Positions 7,906 to 17,399 of a stretch of DNA of 64,000 nucleotides are shown here, in pieces (within the stretch, counting starts at the first letter, position 1; each line of letters starts with the position of its first letter). The stretch is from Paenibacillus wynnii (GTDB taxonomy: Bacteria > Bacillota > Bacilli > Paenibacillales > Paenibacillaceae): assembly GCF_030812855.1 (NCBI RefSeq), contig NZ_JAUSTK010000013.1, positions 1 to 64,000 on the forward strand, given 5' to 3'. The notes under the pieces were generated by a model. That model was not told the origin of the DNA, searched no databases, and saw only the letters and a list, made by a program, of their open reading frames with translations. A program made the position numbers and the translations under genes.

Positions 7906-8123
7906 TATATAAATTGAACTTTAAATTAGAGAAAAGGGAACGGAGTGACGAAGGGGAATTTTGGAACTGGAGGAGCGATAGCGACCGCCTTTGTATCCGG
8001 ATTTCAACCGCTAAAAGCGGGTTAAATCAAAGAAAGTCTTACTACAACAGCGGCCGGAAGTCCAAACATTCACCGCAGTGCGACTAATCCTTTATTCTAA
8101 AAATCTTAAGTTCAATTTATATA
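7906..8123. mobile_element. MITE-like element with 18-bp terminal inverted repeats
   Basis: The left end TATATAAATTGAACTT (7906 on) recurs inverted at 8106-8123. The 218-bp interior has no coding capacity and contains GGAGTGACGAAGG and GGAGCGATAGCGACCGCC, which look like a dispersed non-autonomous element. No transposase is present. A TA or TATA target duplication is possible but cannot be separated from the repeat itself. It sits in the leader between the riboswitch and the amidohydrolase gene. Confidence 0.6.
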
Positions 8124-8165
8124 GAGGAAACATTAAGATGATCTACGATAAGGGGGAGAAAGGCC

Positions 8166-9503
8166 ATGAGAAATATACTGATCAAGAATGCGGAAATCAT
8201 AACGATGAACAAGCAGGAGGAAATCATTCAGGGAGACATTAGAATCAAGGACGGCATAATCGTTGAAATAGGCAGCGGGCTGACTCCCCGAGGTGACGAG
8301 AAGATCATAGACGCTACCAACCGTACGGTCATTCCGGGTTTCATCCAAACGCACATTCATTTATGCCAAACGTTGTTCCGGGGGAAAGGGGATGATCTGG
8401 AGCTAATGGATTGGCTTCGCAATCGGATCTGGCCCCTGGAGGCAGCGCATGATGAGGAGTCTATCTACTATTCCGCTATGCTGGGAATTGGTGAGCTAAT
8501 CTCCAGCGGAACCACAACGATTGTTGACATGGAGACGGTACATCATACGGATTTCGCCTTTCAAGCTATTGCCCAGAGCGGGATAAGAGCCTTGTCGGGA
8601 AAGGTGATGATGGATCAAAAGAACAGTGATATCCCCCAAGCTCTTCAGGAGGATACCTTATCCTCTCTGCAAGAGAGTGTAGATTTGCTGGAAAAGTGGA
8701 ACGGCTACGGGGAGGGACGCATTCAATACGCTTTCTCACCGCGATTCGTAATCTCCTGTACGGAACCCTTGCTGACAGAAGTAAGGGATTTGTCAGCCCG
8801 TTATGGAGTCAAGGTTCATACCCATGCTTCCGAGAATATGGGGGAAATTGAAATTGTGAAGGCTATGACCGGTATGCGCAATGTGGTATATCTGGATCAT
8901 CTGGGGCTGGCCAATGACCGTTTGATTCTGGCGCACTGTGTTTGGCTGGATGAGGAGGAACATCGTATTCTACATGACAGGGGTGTTCATGTTAGCCATT
9001 GTCCGGGTTCCAATCTGAAGTTGGCTTCAGGTGTGGCAGACATTCCTGGAATGCTGCATGAGCATATTTCATTAAGCCTTGGTGCGGATGGTGCACCCTG
9101 CAACAATAATCTGGATATGTTCAACGAGATGAGGCTGGCGGCACTCATCCAGAAGCCGCTGCATGGACCAACAACGATGGATGCGAGGAGCGTATTTCGT
9201 ATGGCAACGATAGGCGGGGCGCGGGCGGTGGGCATGGAGGACAAAATCGGCAGCATTGAAGTTGGAAAAAAGGCGGATCTTGCTATTCTAAATCTATATA
9301 ATTTCCATACCTTTCCCTCCTATGATGTTGACCCTATCTCCCGTATTGTGTATTCAGCCACCCGGGCGGATGTAGAGACTACCATCGTGGACGGTGAGAT
9401 TTTGATGGAGAGAGGGATACTTAAGACCGTTGATAAAGAGACTGTACTCCGTGAAGCTAATCGTTCTATAAAAAGACTCCTGAGAACCACATCTTTGGTT
9501 TAG
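8166..9503 (+). CDS. TrzN/MtaD-family amidohydrolase, predicted guanine or related purine deaminase
   Basis: 445 residues, ATG 8166 behind AAGGGGGAGAAAGG. The metal-dependent hydrolase signatures are in order: P-G-F-I-Q-T-H-I-H near residue 58, H-T-H-A-S-E near 218, L-A-H-C-V-W near 257, and L-G-A-D-G-A-P-C-N-N-N near 310. The set belongs to the cytosine/guanine-deaminase-related COG0402 group, which deaminates purines, S-adenosylhomocysteine or triazines. The upstream guanine-type riboswitch favours guanine or a close relative as substrate; that link is inference. Cytoplasmic, no signal peptide. Confidence 0.85.
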   Translation: MRNILIKNAEIITMNKQEEIIQGDIRIKDGIIVEIGSGLTPRGDEKIIDATNRTVIPGFIQTHIHLCQTLFRGKGDDLELMDWLRNRIWPLEAAHDEESIYYSAMLGIGELISSGTTTIVDMETVHHTDFAFQAIAQSGIRALSGKVMMDQKNSDIPQALQEDTLSSLQESVDLLEKWNGYGEGRIQYAFSPRFVISCTEPLLTEVRDLSARYGVKVHTHASENMGEIEIVKAMTGMRNVVYLDHLGLANDRLILAHCVWLDEEEHRILHDRGVHVSHCPGSNLKLASGVADIPGMLHEHISLSLGADGAPCNNNLDMFNEMRLAALIQKPLHGPTTMDARSVFRMATIGGARAVGMEDKIGSIEVGKKADLAILNLYNFHTFPSYDVDPISRIVYSATRADVETTIVDGEILMERGILKTVDKETVLREANRSIKRLLRTTSLV

Positions 9504-9526
9504 AAGGGTTATCGGTAGGAATATAA

Positions 9527-9564
9527 GGACACAGCTGATGTATTTATGCTGTGTTCTTTTTTTT
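9527..9564 (+). terminator. Terminator after the amidohydrolase
   Basis: A 9-bp stem (GGACACAGC / GCTGTGTTC) with a 12-base loop, followed by eight T. Confidence 0.85.
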
Positions 9565-9569
9565 CAATT

Positions 9570-9598
9570 TTGATAAAAAAATAAAGTATTGTTATACT
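9570..9598 (+). promoter_or_regulatory. Sigma-A-type promoter for the LTA-synthase-like gene
   Basis: TTGATA (9570-9575) and TATACT (9593-9598) are separated by exactly 17 bases, directly after a terminator and 67 bases before the next start codon. Confidence 0.75.
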
Positions 9599-9665
9599 AG
9601 AAAAATCTGATATTTACAAAAGAAGAGTATGGTTTTTACAAATGAGGAATATAGAGGGAGGAATT

Positions 9666-11567
9666 ATGAAGAATACAATGCTTGGACTCGGTAGAGTTCA
9701 ATTTTATAGGGTCACTTGTTTACTGTTCCTTAAGCTGTTACTGCTCAGAATGATATTCTTTAATCGCATTGCCCTGGGGTGGGTAGCATCGGATGCGGCA
9801 TCTGTACTGCTATTGATGGGGATTTTATATCTTATTACTCCAAATCGGATGAAAACCGCAGTATTTTGGGGATTTAATACACTGCTCTCTCTGGTGCTCT
9901 TCGCGGCTAGTGTATACTTCAATCAGTTCGGATCTGTTCCGACCTATCTAGCGCTGTCTGATTTGGATCAGGTGTTCGAGATCAGGGAAAGTGTGGGTTC
10001 CACGATACAGCTTATTGATTATTTGTTTTTCGCTGATATTGTAATTTTCCTTGGAGCTGCCATGTATCGTAAATGGAGCCGGGGTTCAAGCCGTACCCGG
10101 AATGCTTATGTCTCACCGACCGCACACCGAGTTCATCTCATTGTAATCATGATAGCTATCGTTGGTGGGCTTTCTTTATCTACCTACTCCATTCATGCAA
10201 CGAAAGGAATTGCGAACGAGCTGGTTCAGGCGGAAAGCACCGGTTTCCTGAATTATGAGTTCGTTGCTGCGGTAGAAAGTAAAGAGGATAAAGTACTTGT
10301 CGGTACCGGCGACATCAGTGAGACTGTTGCGAAGGTTGCCGCATTGGAGTCCACGTTCAACTATAAGGATCAGGTTGCTGTGGGAGAGGTTCCGGCATAT
10401 TTCGGATCGCAAAAAGGTAAAAATGTAATTGTGATCCAGATGGAAGCCCTTCAAAATTTCGCTCTGTTCCAATCCCTTGGGGGTCAGGAATTAACACCGG
10501 TGCTGAACAAGCTTGCCAAAGAGAGCATGTATTTTCCTCATGTCTTTCAACAAATTGGTCCGGGCAATACCTCAGATGCAGAGTTTATGAGTAATACGTC
10601 TATATATCCCATCGGATCACAGGCTATGTCTACCTCATTTGGAGACAGGGTACTTCCAAGTCTGCCGCGTTTACTTCGAGATAAGGGCTACGAGGCTTAC
10701 ACCTTCCATGTGAACAAAGTGGGATTCTGGAACCGCAAGGAGCTCTATCCCGCCTTGGGATTCACCCGTTATTTTGATCAGCCATATTTCACTAATGACC
10801 ACTTGAATGCATTTGGTGCTTCGGATGAGCAGCTGTACATCACGGGTTTAAACAAGCTTTCCGAGCTGAAGAAGCAAGATAAACCTTTTTATGCCCAGTT
10901 CATTACCGTTTCTGGCCACCACCCTTTCAAGATTCCTAAATCCTTCAAGAAAATAACGGTTCCTGAGAATATGAAGGGAGGGGTGCTGGGTGATTACCTG
11001 ACAGCGGTCAACTATACGGACTATGCTATTGGCACACTGATTGATGGGTTGAAGAAAAATGGATTATGGGACAACTCTGTGGTTGTGCTGTACGGGGACC
11101 ACTTCGGCCTGCAGCCCAAGGTTGTAAGCTCGGAACAAATCAACGAAGCACTGGGCATCAAGTATGATAACCGGATTAGTCGCTACAATATCCCACTGAT
11201 TATACATGCGCCCGACATGAAGCAAGGACAGGTAGTAGAAAGAACAGGCGGACAAGTCGATATTATGCCGACAATATCCAACCTGCTAGGCGTTTCACTC
11301 CAACAGGAGGGTTTTACAGCCTTTGGTCATGATCTCCTGAACATTGATCGCAATATTATCGGTATGCGGTATTATTTGCCGACAGGATCTTTTTTTAATA
11401 ATGATATCCTGTTTGTTCCGGGTAAAGCTTTCAATGATGGAACAGCAGTATCGCTGAAAACACTTGAGCCTGTAGCCGATTTCTCCAAATATGAAGATGA
11501 TTATAAGTATATAATGAAGCTAATGCGTCTGTCGGACGAATATGTGAAGCTGTTGCCGCAGCGTTAA
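9666..11567 (+). CDS. LTA-synthase-like sulfatase-family membrane enzyme
   Basis: 633 residues from ATG 9666 (GGGAGGA six bases upstream; the in-frame ATG at 9642 lacks a site). About five membrane helices occupy residues 1-170. An extracellular alkaline-phosphatase/sulfatase-fold domain follows: V-I-Q-M-E-A-L-Q near residue 260, the nucleophile motif G-P-G-N-T-S-D-A-E-F near 300, and V-V-L-Y-G-D-H-F-G near 470. Family members transfer glycerol-phosphate from phosphatidylglycerol to build or prime lipoteichoic acid. Length and topology match the LtaS/YfnI/YqgS group. The next gene starts 14 bases on and is probably co-transcribed. Confidence 0.88.
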   Translation: MKNTMLGLGRVQFYRVTCLLFLKLLLLRMIFFNRIALGWVASDAASVLLLMGILYLITPNRMKTAVFWGFNTLLSLVLFAASVYFNQFGSVPTYLALSDLDQVFEIRESVGSTIQLIDYLFFADIVIFLGAAMYRKWSRGSSRTRNAYVSPTAHRVHLIVIMIAIVGGLSLSTYSIHATKGIANELVQAESTGFLNYEFVAAVESKEDKVLVGTGDISETVAKVAALESTFNYKDQVAVGEVPAYFGSQKGKNVIVIQMEALQNFALFQSLGGQELTPVLNKLAKESMYFPHVFQQIGPGNTSDAEFMSNTSIYPIGSQAMSTSFGDRVLPSLPRLLRDKGYEAYTFHVNKVGFWNRKELYPALGFTRYFDQPYFTNDHLNAFGASDEQLYITGLNKLSELKKQDKPFYAQFITVSGHHPFKIPKSFKKITVPENMKGGVLGDYLTAVNYTDYAIGTLIDGLKKNGLWDNSVVVLYGDHFGLQPKVVSSEQINEALGIKYDNRISRYNIPLIIHAPDMKQGQVVERTGGQVDIMPTISNLLGVSLQQEGFTAFGHDLLNIDRNIIGMRYYLPTGSFFNNDILFVPGKAFNDGTAVSLKTLEPVADFSKYEDDYKYIMKLMRLSDEYVKLLPQR

Positions 11568-11581
11568 GAGAGGTAGGAATA

Positions 11582-12997
11582 ATGAAAAAGATTTTAAAAC
11601 CAGAAATAATTACAGTGCTTGCAGGGCTAGGGCTCGCTGTTTATCTTCTGTTCAGCTCACCGTTTGTTGGAGTCGCCGATAACGGCGACTACCTGCGGAT
11701 GATGAATACGATAGGGCTGAACTACTACAATGCCGCCGAGTCGTATGCAGACCGATTTTTTAGTTTCAGCCATTCCAGGTTTGCATATGACCATTTATTT
11801 AAAGGGTTCTATCCTTCAAGTCAAATCTTTCTTGTGCTGCTGCCGAGACTGATCGGAGGATTGTTTCATGGAAGTTATTTTGATATCCGCTTACTCGCAG
11901 CAGTATATGTATTCCTGCTATTGGCCGCTACATGGCTGCTTGTAAGGACTAATGCTCACGGTTCCTATGTGACGGGCTTGCTGCTGGGCGGGAGCTTGTT
12001 GTTTGTATTTTACGACATCGGATATTTGGCTTATTTCAACTCCTTGTTCGGAGAGCCGGTATCCATGGTGTTTATGCTGCTGACCTTCGCGCTGGGACTT
12101 CGTTTAACAGGCCAGGAGAGACCGACTGTGAAAGGGCTTATCTTGTTTTTTATATCGGTGCTCTTTCTCACCTCTTCCAAAATTCAGAATGCGCCGATTG
12201 GTATTGCCTTTGCCCTAATTTTTTTGCGTTTTGCCGCCTTGAAGGGTCAAGGAAGCTGGAGAAAGGTTTCTCTATGGTTTTCAGCAGCTATATTCTTAAT
12301 ATCTGTCCTTTTGTATGCAACGGCCCCCAAGGATCTGAAGCATATCAATCTGTATCAGACCGTATTTTTCGGAATTCTGAATCAGTCACCCGATGTGAGG
12401 GGAGATTTGAAGCAGCTTGGATTGCCTGAAAGACTGGAAGTTTTAGCAGGGACGAATTTTTTTCAGCAAGATACAGTAATTAAGCAGAATGATCCTTCAC
12501 TTCAACCAGACTTCTATGCTCGTGTATCACATAAGGATGTGTTGTTCTTTTATATTAAAAATCCAGATCGCTTGATACATAACATGAAGTATGCGGCTGC
12601 GAACGGTATGTCAATCCGTCCCTATTATCTAGGAAACTATGAAATCGGGGAGGGTAATCCGAAAGGTGCTTTATCCTATACATACAGTACTTGGAGCCAG
12701 TTCAAGAACAAGCATATCCCGCACAGTCTGGGCTTCCTGAGTGTTTTTTATCTACTGTACTTCACAGGAATATTGTTTCAGTATTTCCGCAGCAAGAATA
12801 TTCGGGAGAGAGTGGCCGGGGAACTGCTGATGCTGGTGGGACTCATTGGAATCTTTTCGTTTTTGGTACCCATTCTGGGGGATGGACGAGCCGATATCGG
12901 CAAGCATTTGTTCATGTTCAATGTCAGCTTCGATATGATGGTGGTCGTTATGTTTGGTTGGTTAGTCCACAAGCTGGTGGGTTTGAGAAGTCGATAG
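11582..12997 (+). CDS. Polytopic membrane protein, GT-C-like; possibly WsfD-like
   Basis: 471 residues from ATG 11582 behind GAGGTAGGAA. About ten hydrophobic helices. Just after the first helix is V-G-V-A-D-N-G-D-Y-L-R, an acidic loop of the kind that carries the catalytic Asp in GT-C lipid-linked sugar transferases. It resembles membrane proteins annotated as glycan-biosynthesis hexose transferase WsfD in Bacillales; that is recollection, not a search. With the LTA-synthase-like gene upstream it could decorate a surface polymer. Confident that it is a membrane protein, less so on the reaction. Confidence 0.6.
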   Translation: MKKILKPEIITVLAGLGLAVYLLFSSPFVGVADNGDYLRMMNTIGLNYYNAAESYADRFFSFSHSRFAYDHLFKGFYPSSQIFLVLLPRLIGGLFHGSYFDIRLLAAVYVFLLLAATWLLVRTNAHGSYVTGLLLGGSLLFVFYDIGYLAYFNSLFGEPVSMVFMLLTFALGLRLTGQERPTVKGLILFFISVLFLTSSKIQNAPIGIAFALIFLRFAALKGQGSWRKVSLWFSAAIFLISVLLYATAPKDLKHINLYQTVFFGILNQSPDVRGDLKQLGLPERLEVLAGTNFFQQDTVIKQNDPSLQPDFYARVSHKDVLFFYIKNPDRLIHNMKYAAANGMSIRPYYLGNYEIGEGNPKGALSYTYSTWSQFKNKHIPHSLGFLSVFYLLYFTGILFQYFRSKNIRERVAGELLMLVGLIGIFSFLVPILGDGRADIGKHLFMFNVSFDMMVVVMFGWLVHKLVGLRSR

Positions 12998-13568
12998 ACG
13001 CATGTTGTGCGAGGACTACTTTAATAAGCACAAAAACTAGAATCGTTCTTTGGTACATGGAAGAATCAGCAACCATTTCCATAGGAGCGATTTTTTTTGT
13101 GCATCGGAGATGGATTTCCATCATTAGGTGTAATTCCGTTTACAAACAACACCCGGGAAACTACTTTCTACTCTCTTACACATATTATTTGACCCACTCC
13201 GTGAAATAGATGTATTTTATACACTTATTTCTAGCTTTTGGCGCTCGGATGTATGGATAGATGTACTTTGTGCAACTAAAAACACGAATAAGCCGGTTAA
13301 ACCTCGGAATACCCAAAAATAAGTGTATAAAGTGCAATTAAACACCCCAAAGTGTGCTAAGGGAGAAATATAAGTGTACTTTGTGCAACTACCTGTAACA
13401 GACTTGCAGCAGCAAACTGGAATCCAAACAAACTTGTAATGTATCAGTTACTGGAGCGTAATTAATCGGGAGCTAATAGTTACTGGCAATAATTAAAAAC
13501 GGTCGAGCGAAGGTCGCGGACAGCGGTAAAAATCAAGTGATTCTTATGACATCTAAAGTGCAATTTGA
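12998..13568. other. Intergenic region with degenerate short repeats
   Basis: No convincing gene. It holds several diverged copies of a motif around AAGTGTACTTTGTGCAACTA (13.20-13.40 kb); the core TTTGTGCAACTAAAAAC at 13267-13283 recurs exactly at 44326-44342. The open frame running through 12691-13209 is a shadow of the upstream gene. Confidence 0.5.
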
Positions 13569-13606
13569 ATAGCCAGTCTCCAATCACCCGGAGACTGGCT
13601 ATTTTT
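13569..13606. terminator. Terminator hairpin between convergent transcripts
   Basis: ATAGCCAGTCTCC pairs with GGAGACTGGCTAT across a 7-base loop. TTTTT follows on the + strand, and the minus-strand ATPase gene ends just to its right. Confidence 0.75.
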
Positions 13607-13626
13607 GCGTCACCGGGTAAGCGTGC

Positions 13627-14379
13627 TTATTCCGGGCTCAGTAGCTCGTTCAGCATGCCTTCGCGGTCATTCATAAATGCTTTGGTTACGGTGTAATGCT
13701 CAGTTTCTTCCAGAGCAACTTGGCGGATACCATCACCCTCCAGCAGAAGAATATCCGCATTCGGATAGGACATCAGAATGGGGGAATGAGTCGCGATAAT
13801 AAACTGCGAGTTCTGCTGAACGAGTTCATGTAAACGCACCAGCAGAGACATTTGCCGAAGGGGAGAAAGAGCGGCTTCAGGTTCATCAAGGATGTAAAGG
13901 CCCCGTCCTCTGAAGCGATGAATGAAGGCAGCGAAGAAGGACTCACCATGGGATTGCTCGTGCAGAGACTTACCTCCGTAGGAGTTCTTGATGGGTGGAC
14001 CCCCGGGCTCCTCATCCAACTGATCAATATAGGATGCCACATTATAATAGCTTTCTGCCCTTAGAAAAAAACCGTCCTTAGGTCGGTGGGCCCCTCTGGC
14101 AATTCTCATATATTCATGCAGGATAGAATGCGAGGGTCGGGTGTTAAAGGAGAAATTAAGCGTTCCACCTTCAGGGTTAAAGCCCCAGGCGGTAGCGATG
14201 CTCTCCAGCAGGGTTGATTTTCCTGTGCCGTTTTCTCCTACTAGAAAGGTGACCTTCCTCTCAAAAACCAGTCGCTCCAGTGTACGTACCGCAGGCAAAT
14301 GAAATGGATAGTTGTGAAATGAAGAGACCTTATCACGGAGCAGTTCCGCATGACGCAGATACAGCATGCTGTTACTCAT
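13627..14379 (-). CDS. AAA/ABC-type ATPase, predicted AAA_21 family
   Basis: 250 residues. I start it at the ATG whose A is at 14379, preceded by GGGAGGAAACCC; the frame is open further upstream without a site. Motifs: Walker A G-E-N-G-T-G-K-S-T near residue 45, S-H-G-E-S-F-F-A-A-F in the signature position, and Walker B with catalytic Glu L-Y-I-L-D-E-P-E-A-A-L-S near 170, then I-A-T-H-S-P-I-L switch His. This is a single-domain, SMC/RecF-like soluble ATPase. It has no transporter partner and no nuclease beside it, so its role is unclear; related proteins occur both as housekeeping and in defence loci. Confidence 0.8.
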   Translation of the reverse strand: MSNSMLYLRHAELLRDKVSSFHNYPFHLPAVRTLERLVFERKVTFLVGENGTGKSTLLESIATAWGFNPEGGTLNFSFNTRPSHSILHEYMRIARGAHRPKDGFFLRAESYYNVASYIDQLDEEPGGPPIKNSYGGKSLHEQSHGESFFAAFIHRFRGRGLYILDEPEAALSPLRQMSLLVRLHELVQQNSQFIIATHSPILMSYPNADILLLEGDGIRQVALEETEHYTVTKAFMNDREGMLNELLSPE

Positions 14380-14979
14380 GGGTTTCCTCCCTGCAGTTTC
14401 TTGGAACAGCGCAAGATTACCGTTGTCCGAGTAAATAGATGTACTCAAATTAGGGTTCAAAATCAAAACTAGTGGTTGACGAAATACTTTACACCATGGG
14501 GCAGAGGATGAAGATCGCTAACTATTTCACTTCACAACTCTGTGCTACGGACTGTATAGCCGCTATTTAAGTCTCAAAGGGTTATGCGAAACATGAAGCG
14601 GACTCAGGAGTCGCTATTCAATCAATAACAGTCTCTTTTGAAAAGAAAACTGCTCAATAGTGTCACTGGAGTCCGTTAAGCTCCCTAATCGACCGGTTTT
14701 GCTCAAATAAGGTCTTCTCTGCCCGTTTACTGACGGGTTCTCTCTTTAGGTTCAGCAAACTCTTGGTCAACCCCTAATTGTGAGATGGAGCCCCAATCAT
14801 AACAGTTTTTCACTTGCTAAAACACTTCAATCCCCCGCTGACGAGCCGGGCGAATGACAGGGGACAGGTGCCAATTTCCCCGTCCTACAGACAAATGACC
14901 ATGAGGCGGGTGCTGACTCCGCATATAGTTATACTGTCTTGAACAGATGACAGGGCCAAGTGAAGGACGTGAAGATTAA
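14380..14979. other. 600-bp intergenic region, no gene seen
   Basis: No supported frame. Imperfect inverted sequence GCGGACTCAGGAGTCGC / GGAGTCCG lies around 14.60-14.68 kb, and GGGGACAGGTG near 14.86 kb recurs near 17.24 kb as part of a REP-like hairpin. These look like dispersed non-coding repeats. Confidence 0.4.
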
Positions 14980-16056
14980 ATGAATAAAGAGCACAAGCGG
15001 GAATACCACAGCGGCTATCAGGAAGGGTACCGTCTAGGAATGTGCGAGGCAGTGCTCAAGCTTAATCCTGATCAGGTAGAGCAATGCAGGCCATTTAAGC
15101 TAATGTACGTTCCCCAAGGGTTCCAAGCGATTGATACGGGGGTAACGGAGGCGTTGAGTCTTCTGGTAAGTGAGCTGATACTTAGTACCCCGGAAGCAAT
15201 GCTGGAAACGGCGGCAAGGGAACGGCCGGGGGCTGTACTCGTAATGAATGGATTGCATGTATTTCCAGAGAATCATCTAGATCAAATTGCAAAGATACGC
15301 AATCTGGGTATCCCAACTGCAATATGGTTTGTGGATGATCCTTATTTCACGGAGGATACCTCGGTAATTTGCAGATTTTATGATCATGTGTTTACGCACG
15401 AACTGGGTTGTGTCGACTTCTACCGCTCTCTGGGTGCCGCTTCGGTTCATTACTTACCGCTATGTGTCAACCCGAAAATGTTCTACCCGCGACGGACTGG
15501 GCCTGAGTACCAATACGACATTGTATTTATTGGGAATGCCTTCTTTAATCGGACAGAGCTGTTTGATCAGCTTGCTCCTTATTTAAGCAGTAAAAAGACG
15601 TTTATAGCCGGCGGTTTTTGGGAGAGGTTAACTACCTATGATAAGCTGTCTCCTTTTATCAGTCATGGATTTATCCCTCCAGAGGAAACAGCGAATTACT
15701 ACAGCGGAGCGAAGCTTGTCATCAATATTCACCGGCCGTGGGGAGCGGGGCAGGATAACCGGAATTCATTTCAGTTGCCCTCGCGGTCTATTAATCCCCG
15801 CACCTATGAGATTAATGCATGCGGAACCATGCAGCTAACGGACATTCGGGATGATCTAGGTAATTTTTACCGTCCCGGTTATGACCTGGATACTTTCGGC
15901 TCTGCCGAGGAGCTGCAAGCTAAAATCGAATACTATCTGGACCATGAAAAGGAACGTCGGCAGTTCGCTTTGAGAGGTCTGCATACAACGTTGAAAAGAC
16001 ATACCTTCACTGCGCGTATGCCGCAGCTGCTCGATGTTATTGCCCAGCGTGTGTAA
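14980..16056 (+). CDS. CgeB-like glycosyltransferase
   Basis: 358 residues. Residues 8-22 carry H-S-G-Y-Q-E-G-Y-R-L-G-M, shared with nearby proteins. The rest follows the CgeB plan: an N-terminal Rossmann half with A-I-W-F-V-D-D-P-Y-F-T and F-T-H-E, and a C-terminal GT-B half with D-I-V-F-I-G-N-A-F, V-I-N-I-H-R-P-W-G and N-P-R-T-Y-E-I-N-A-C-G-T. CgeB in B. subtilis is a sporulation protein linked to maturation of the outermost spore glycan layer, so I infer a spore-surface sugar transferase. The ribosome-binding site is weak. Tandem paralogue follows 32 bases downstream. Confidence 0.85.
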   Translation: MNKEHKREYHSGYQEGYRLGMCEAVLKLNPDQVEQCRPFKLMYVPQGFQAIDTGVTEALSLLVSELILSTPEAMLETAARERPGAVLVMNGLHVFPENHLDQIAKIRNLGIPTAIWFVDDPYFTEDTSVICRFYDHVFTHELGCVDFYRSLGAASVHYLPLCVNPKMFYPRRTGPEYQYDIVFIGNAFFNRTELFDQLAPYLSSKKTFIAGGFWERLTTYDKLSPFISHGFIPPEETANYYSGAKLVINIHRPWGAGQDNRNSFQLPSRSINPRTYEINACGTMQLTDIRDDLGNFYRPGYDLDTFGSAEELQAKIEYYLDHEKERRQFALRGLHTTLKRHTFTARMPQLLDVIAQRV

Positions 16057-16088
16057 GGAAAAGACTCGTATAAAAGGAGCGACAACCC

Positions 16089-17222
16089 ATGGATAACAAT
16101 TTTATCATGCCTATTCCGCCTTACCCGCTGACGGTTGCGGAAGAAGAAAAGCTGAGAGGAAGATTGACCGGCTTCAAAGGCGGTTACGATGAGGGTTACC
16201 TTCGAGGAAGATTAGCAATACTGAATGGCCGTGTAGAAGAACCGCTTCCTGTGCGGAATATCCATGTCATGTATGTAGCTTCGGGTAAAGGCTATCCCTA
16301 TTCTCCTTTGGATGATGCTGTTCTTTCATCTTTGCAAAGCCTGACAACGGAAGTAACGGTTACAGATGTACGTCAGAATCTGGTTGAGCTTGCAGCTGTT
16401 AAACGGCCGGATTTAGTGCTTGTACTGGATGGTATGGATTTGCCTTTAGATCAGATTGCCACCCTCCGGGAATCCGGTATTCGTACCGCCATATGGCTCA
16501 CAGATGACCCGTATTATACAGATTTTACGATGAAAATTGTAAACCACTATGACTATGTGTTTACGCTGGAACGGAATTGCATCGACTTTTACAAAGGTTT
16601 GGGCTGTGCGGAGGTACACTATTTGCCATTTGGCGCTCACCGGGATCACTATCGTCCAACGATAACACGTTCACCTGTGGTTCGTGATGTCAGTTTTATT
16701 GGCTCCGCTTATTGGAACAGAGTGGATTTCTTCCGGCCAATAATGCCAGAGCTGATGGCGTTCAATACCGTCATTAACGGAATATGGTGGGACCGTCTTC
16801 CTGAAGCACCGATATACGGGGATCGTATCGAAATTGGTAAATGGATGACTCCACAAGAAACAGCGGTAACCTACAGTGGATCCAAAATCGTAATTAACCT
16901 GCACAGATCCCATATGGATGAAGTTGCTAACAACAATACTTTATTAATCCAAGCGGCCTCGCCCAATCCACGAACCTTCGAAATTGCGGCCTCTGGAACA
17001 TTGCAGTTATGCGATGCCAGAGAAGATCTGGGAACCTTCTATAAGCCGGGTGAAGAAATTGAGACCTTCAGCAACCCGCAGGAAATGATGGATAAAATTC
17101 GTTTTTATCTGACTCATGAGGAGGAACGTCGTGCGATTGCACTGCGTGCCTTGGAGCGTACGCTTAAGGATCACACTTACAATAAACGCTTGAATCAGCT
17201 TTTGACCGTTATCTTTGGTTAG
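16089..17222 (+). CDS. CgeB-like glycosyltransferase, tandem paralogue
   Basis: 377 residues, ATG 16089 behind AAAAGGAG. Same architecture as the preceding gene: a G-F-K-G-G-Y-D-E-G-Y-L-R-G motif near residue 31, then A-I-W-L-T-D-D-P-Y-Y-T, F-T-L-E-R-N-C-I-D-F-Y-K, V-S-F-I-G-S-A-Y-W-N-R and N-P-R-T-F-E-I-A-A-S-G-T. The D-D-P-Y and N-P-R-T-[FY]-E-I positions are conserved between the two. Probably transfers a sugar to a spore-surface acceptor; donor unknown. Confidence 0.85.
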   Translation: MDNNFIMPIPPYPLTVAEEEKLRGRLTGFKGGYDEGYLRGRLAILNGRVEEPLPVRNIHVMYVASGKGYPYSPLDDAVLSSLQSLTTEVTVTDVRQNLVELAAVKRPDLVLVLDGMDLPLDQIATLRESGIRTAIWLTDDPYYTDFTMKIVNHYDYVFTLERNCIDFYKGLGCAEVHYLPFGAHRDHYRPTITRSPVVRDVSFIGSAYWNRVDFFRPIMPELMAFNTVINGIWWDRLPEAPIYGDRIEIGKWMTPQETAVTYSGSKIVINLHRSHMDEVANNNTLLIQAASPNPRTFEIAASGTLQLCDAREDLGTFYKPGEEIETFSNPQEMMDKIRFYLTHEEERRAIALRALERTLKDHTYNKRLNQLLTVIFG

Positions 17223-17351
17223 ATTTGTGCGAATACCGGGGGACAGGTGTCGTGCCAGCATCTGTTCCCTGTGCAATATACTATGGTACCAGTGTTGGTG
17301 TACGAAGTGCTTTCGAAGTTAGTTTTGCTTCGCAAAACGTTAAGGAGGTGA

Positions 17352-17399
17352 ATGGCTGCTCCGAGTCCCTTATTGGGAGCGCCAAGAAGCCATGGCTGA
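17352..17399 (+). CDS. Possible 15-codon leader peptide overlapping the next start
   Basis: TAAGGAGGTG at 17341-17350, a near-perfect ribosome-binding site, stands directly before ATG 17352. That frame runs only 15 codons and its TGA overlaps the start of the glycosyltransferase at 17392. The glycosyltransferase itself has no good site, so translation may be handed over from this leader. Alternatively the site belonged to a former gene. Confidence 0.35.
   Translation: MAAPSPLLGAPRSHG

Noticed and set aside
12691..13209. 172-residue frame over the end of the polytopic membrane protein
   Set aside because: Shadow frame that runs into intergenic repeats; no ribosome-binding site.
13627..14379. 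Defence system based on the AAA ATPase (OLD/Gabija-type)
   Set aside because: Single gene without nuclease domain or partner; neighbours are surface-glycan genes.
14855..17270. REP-associated transposon around the GGGGACAGGTG motifs
   Set aside because: Only two short imperfect copies and no transposase.
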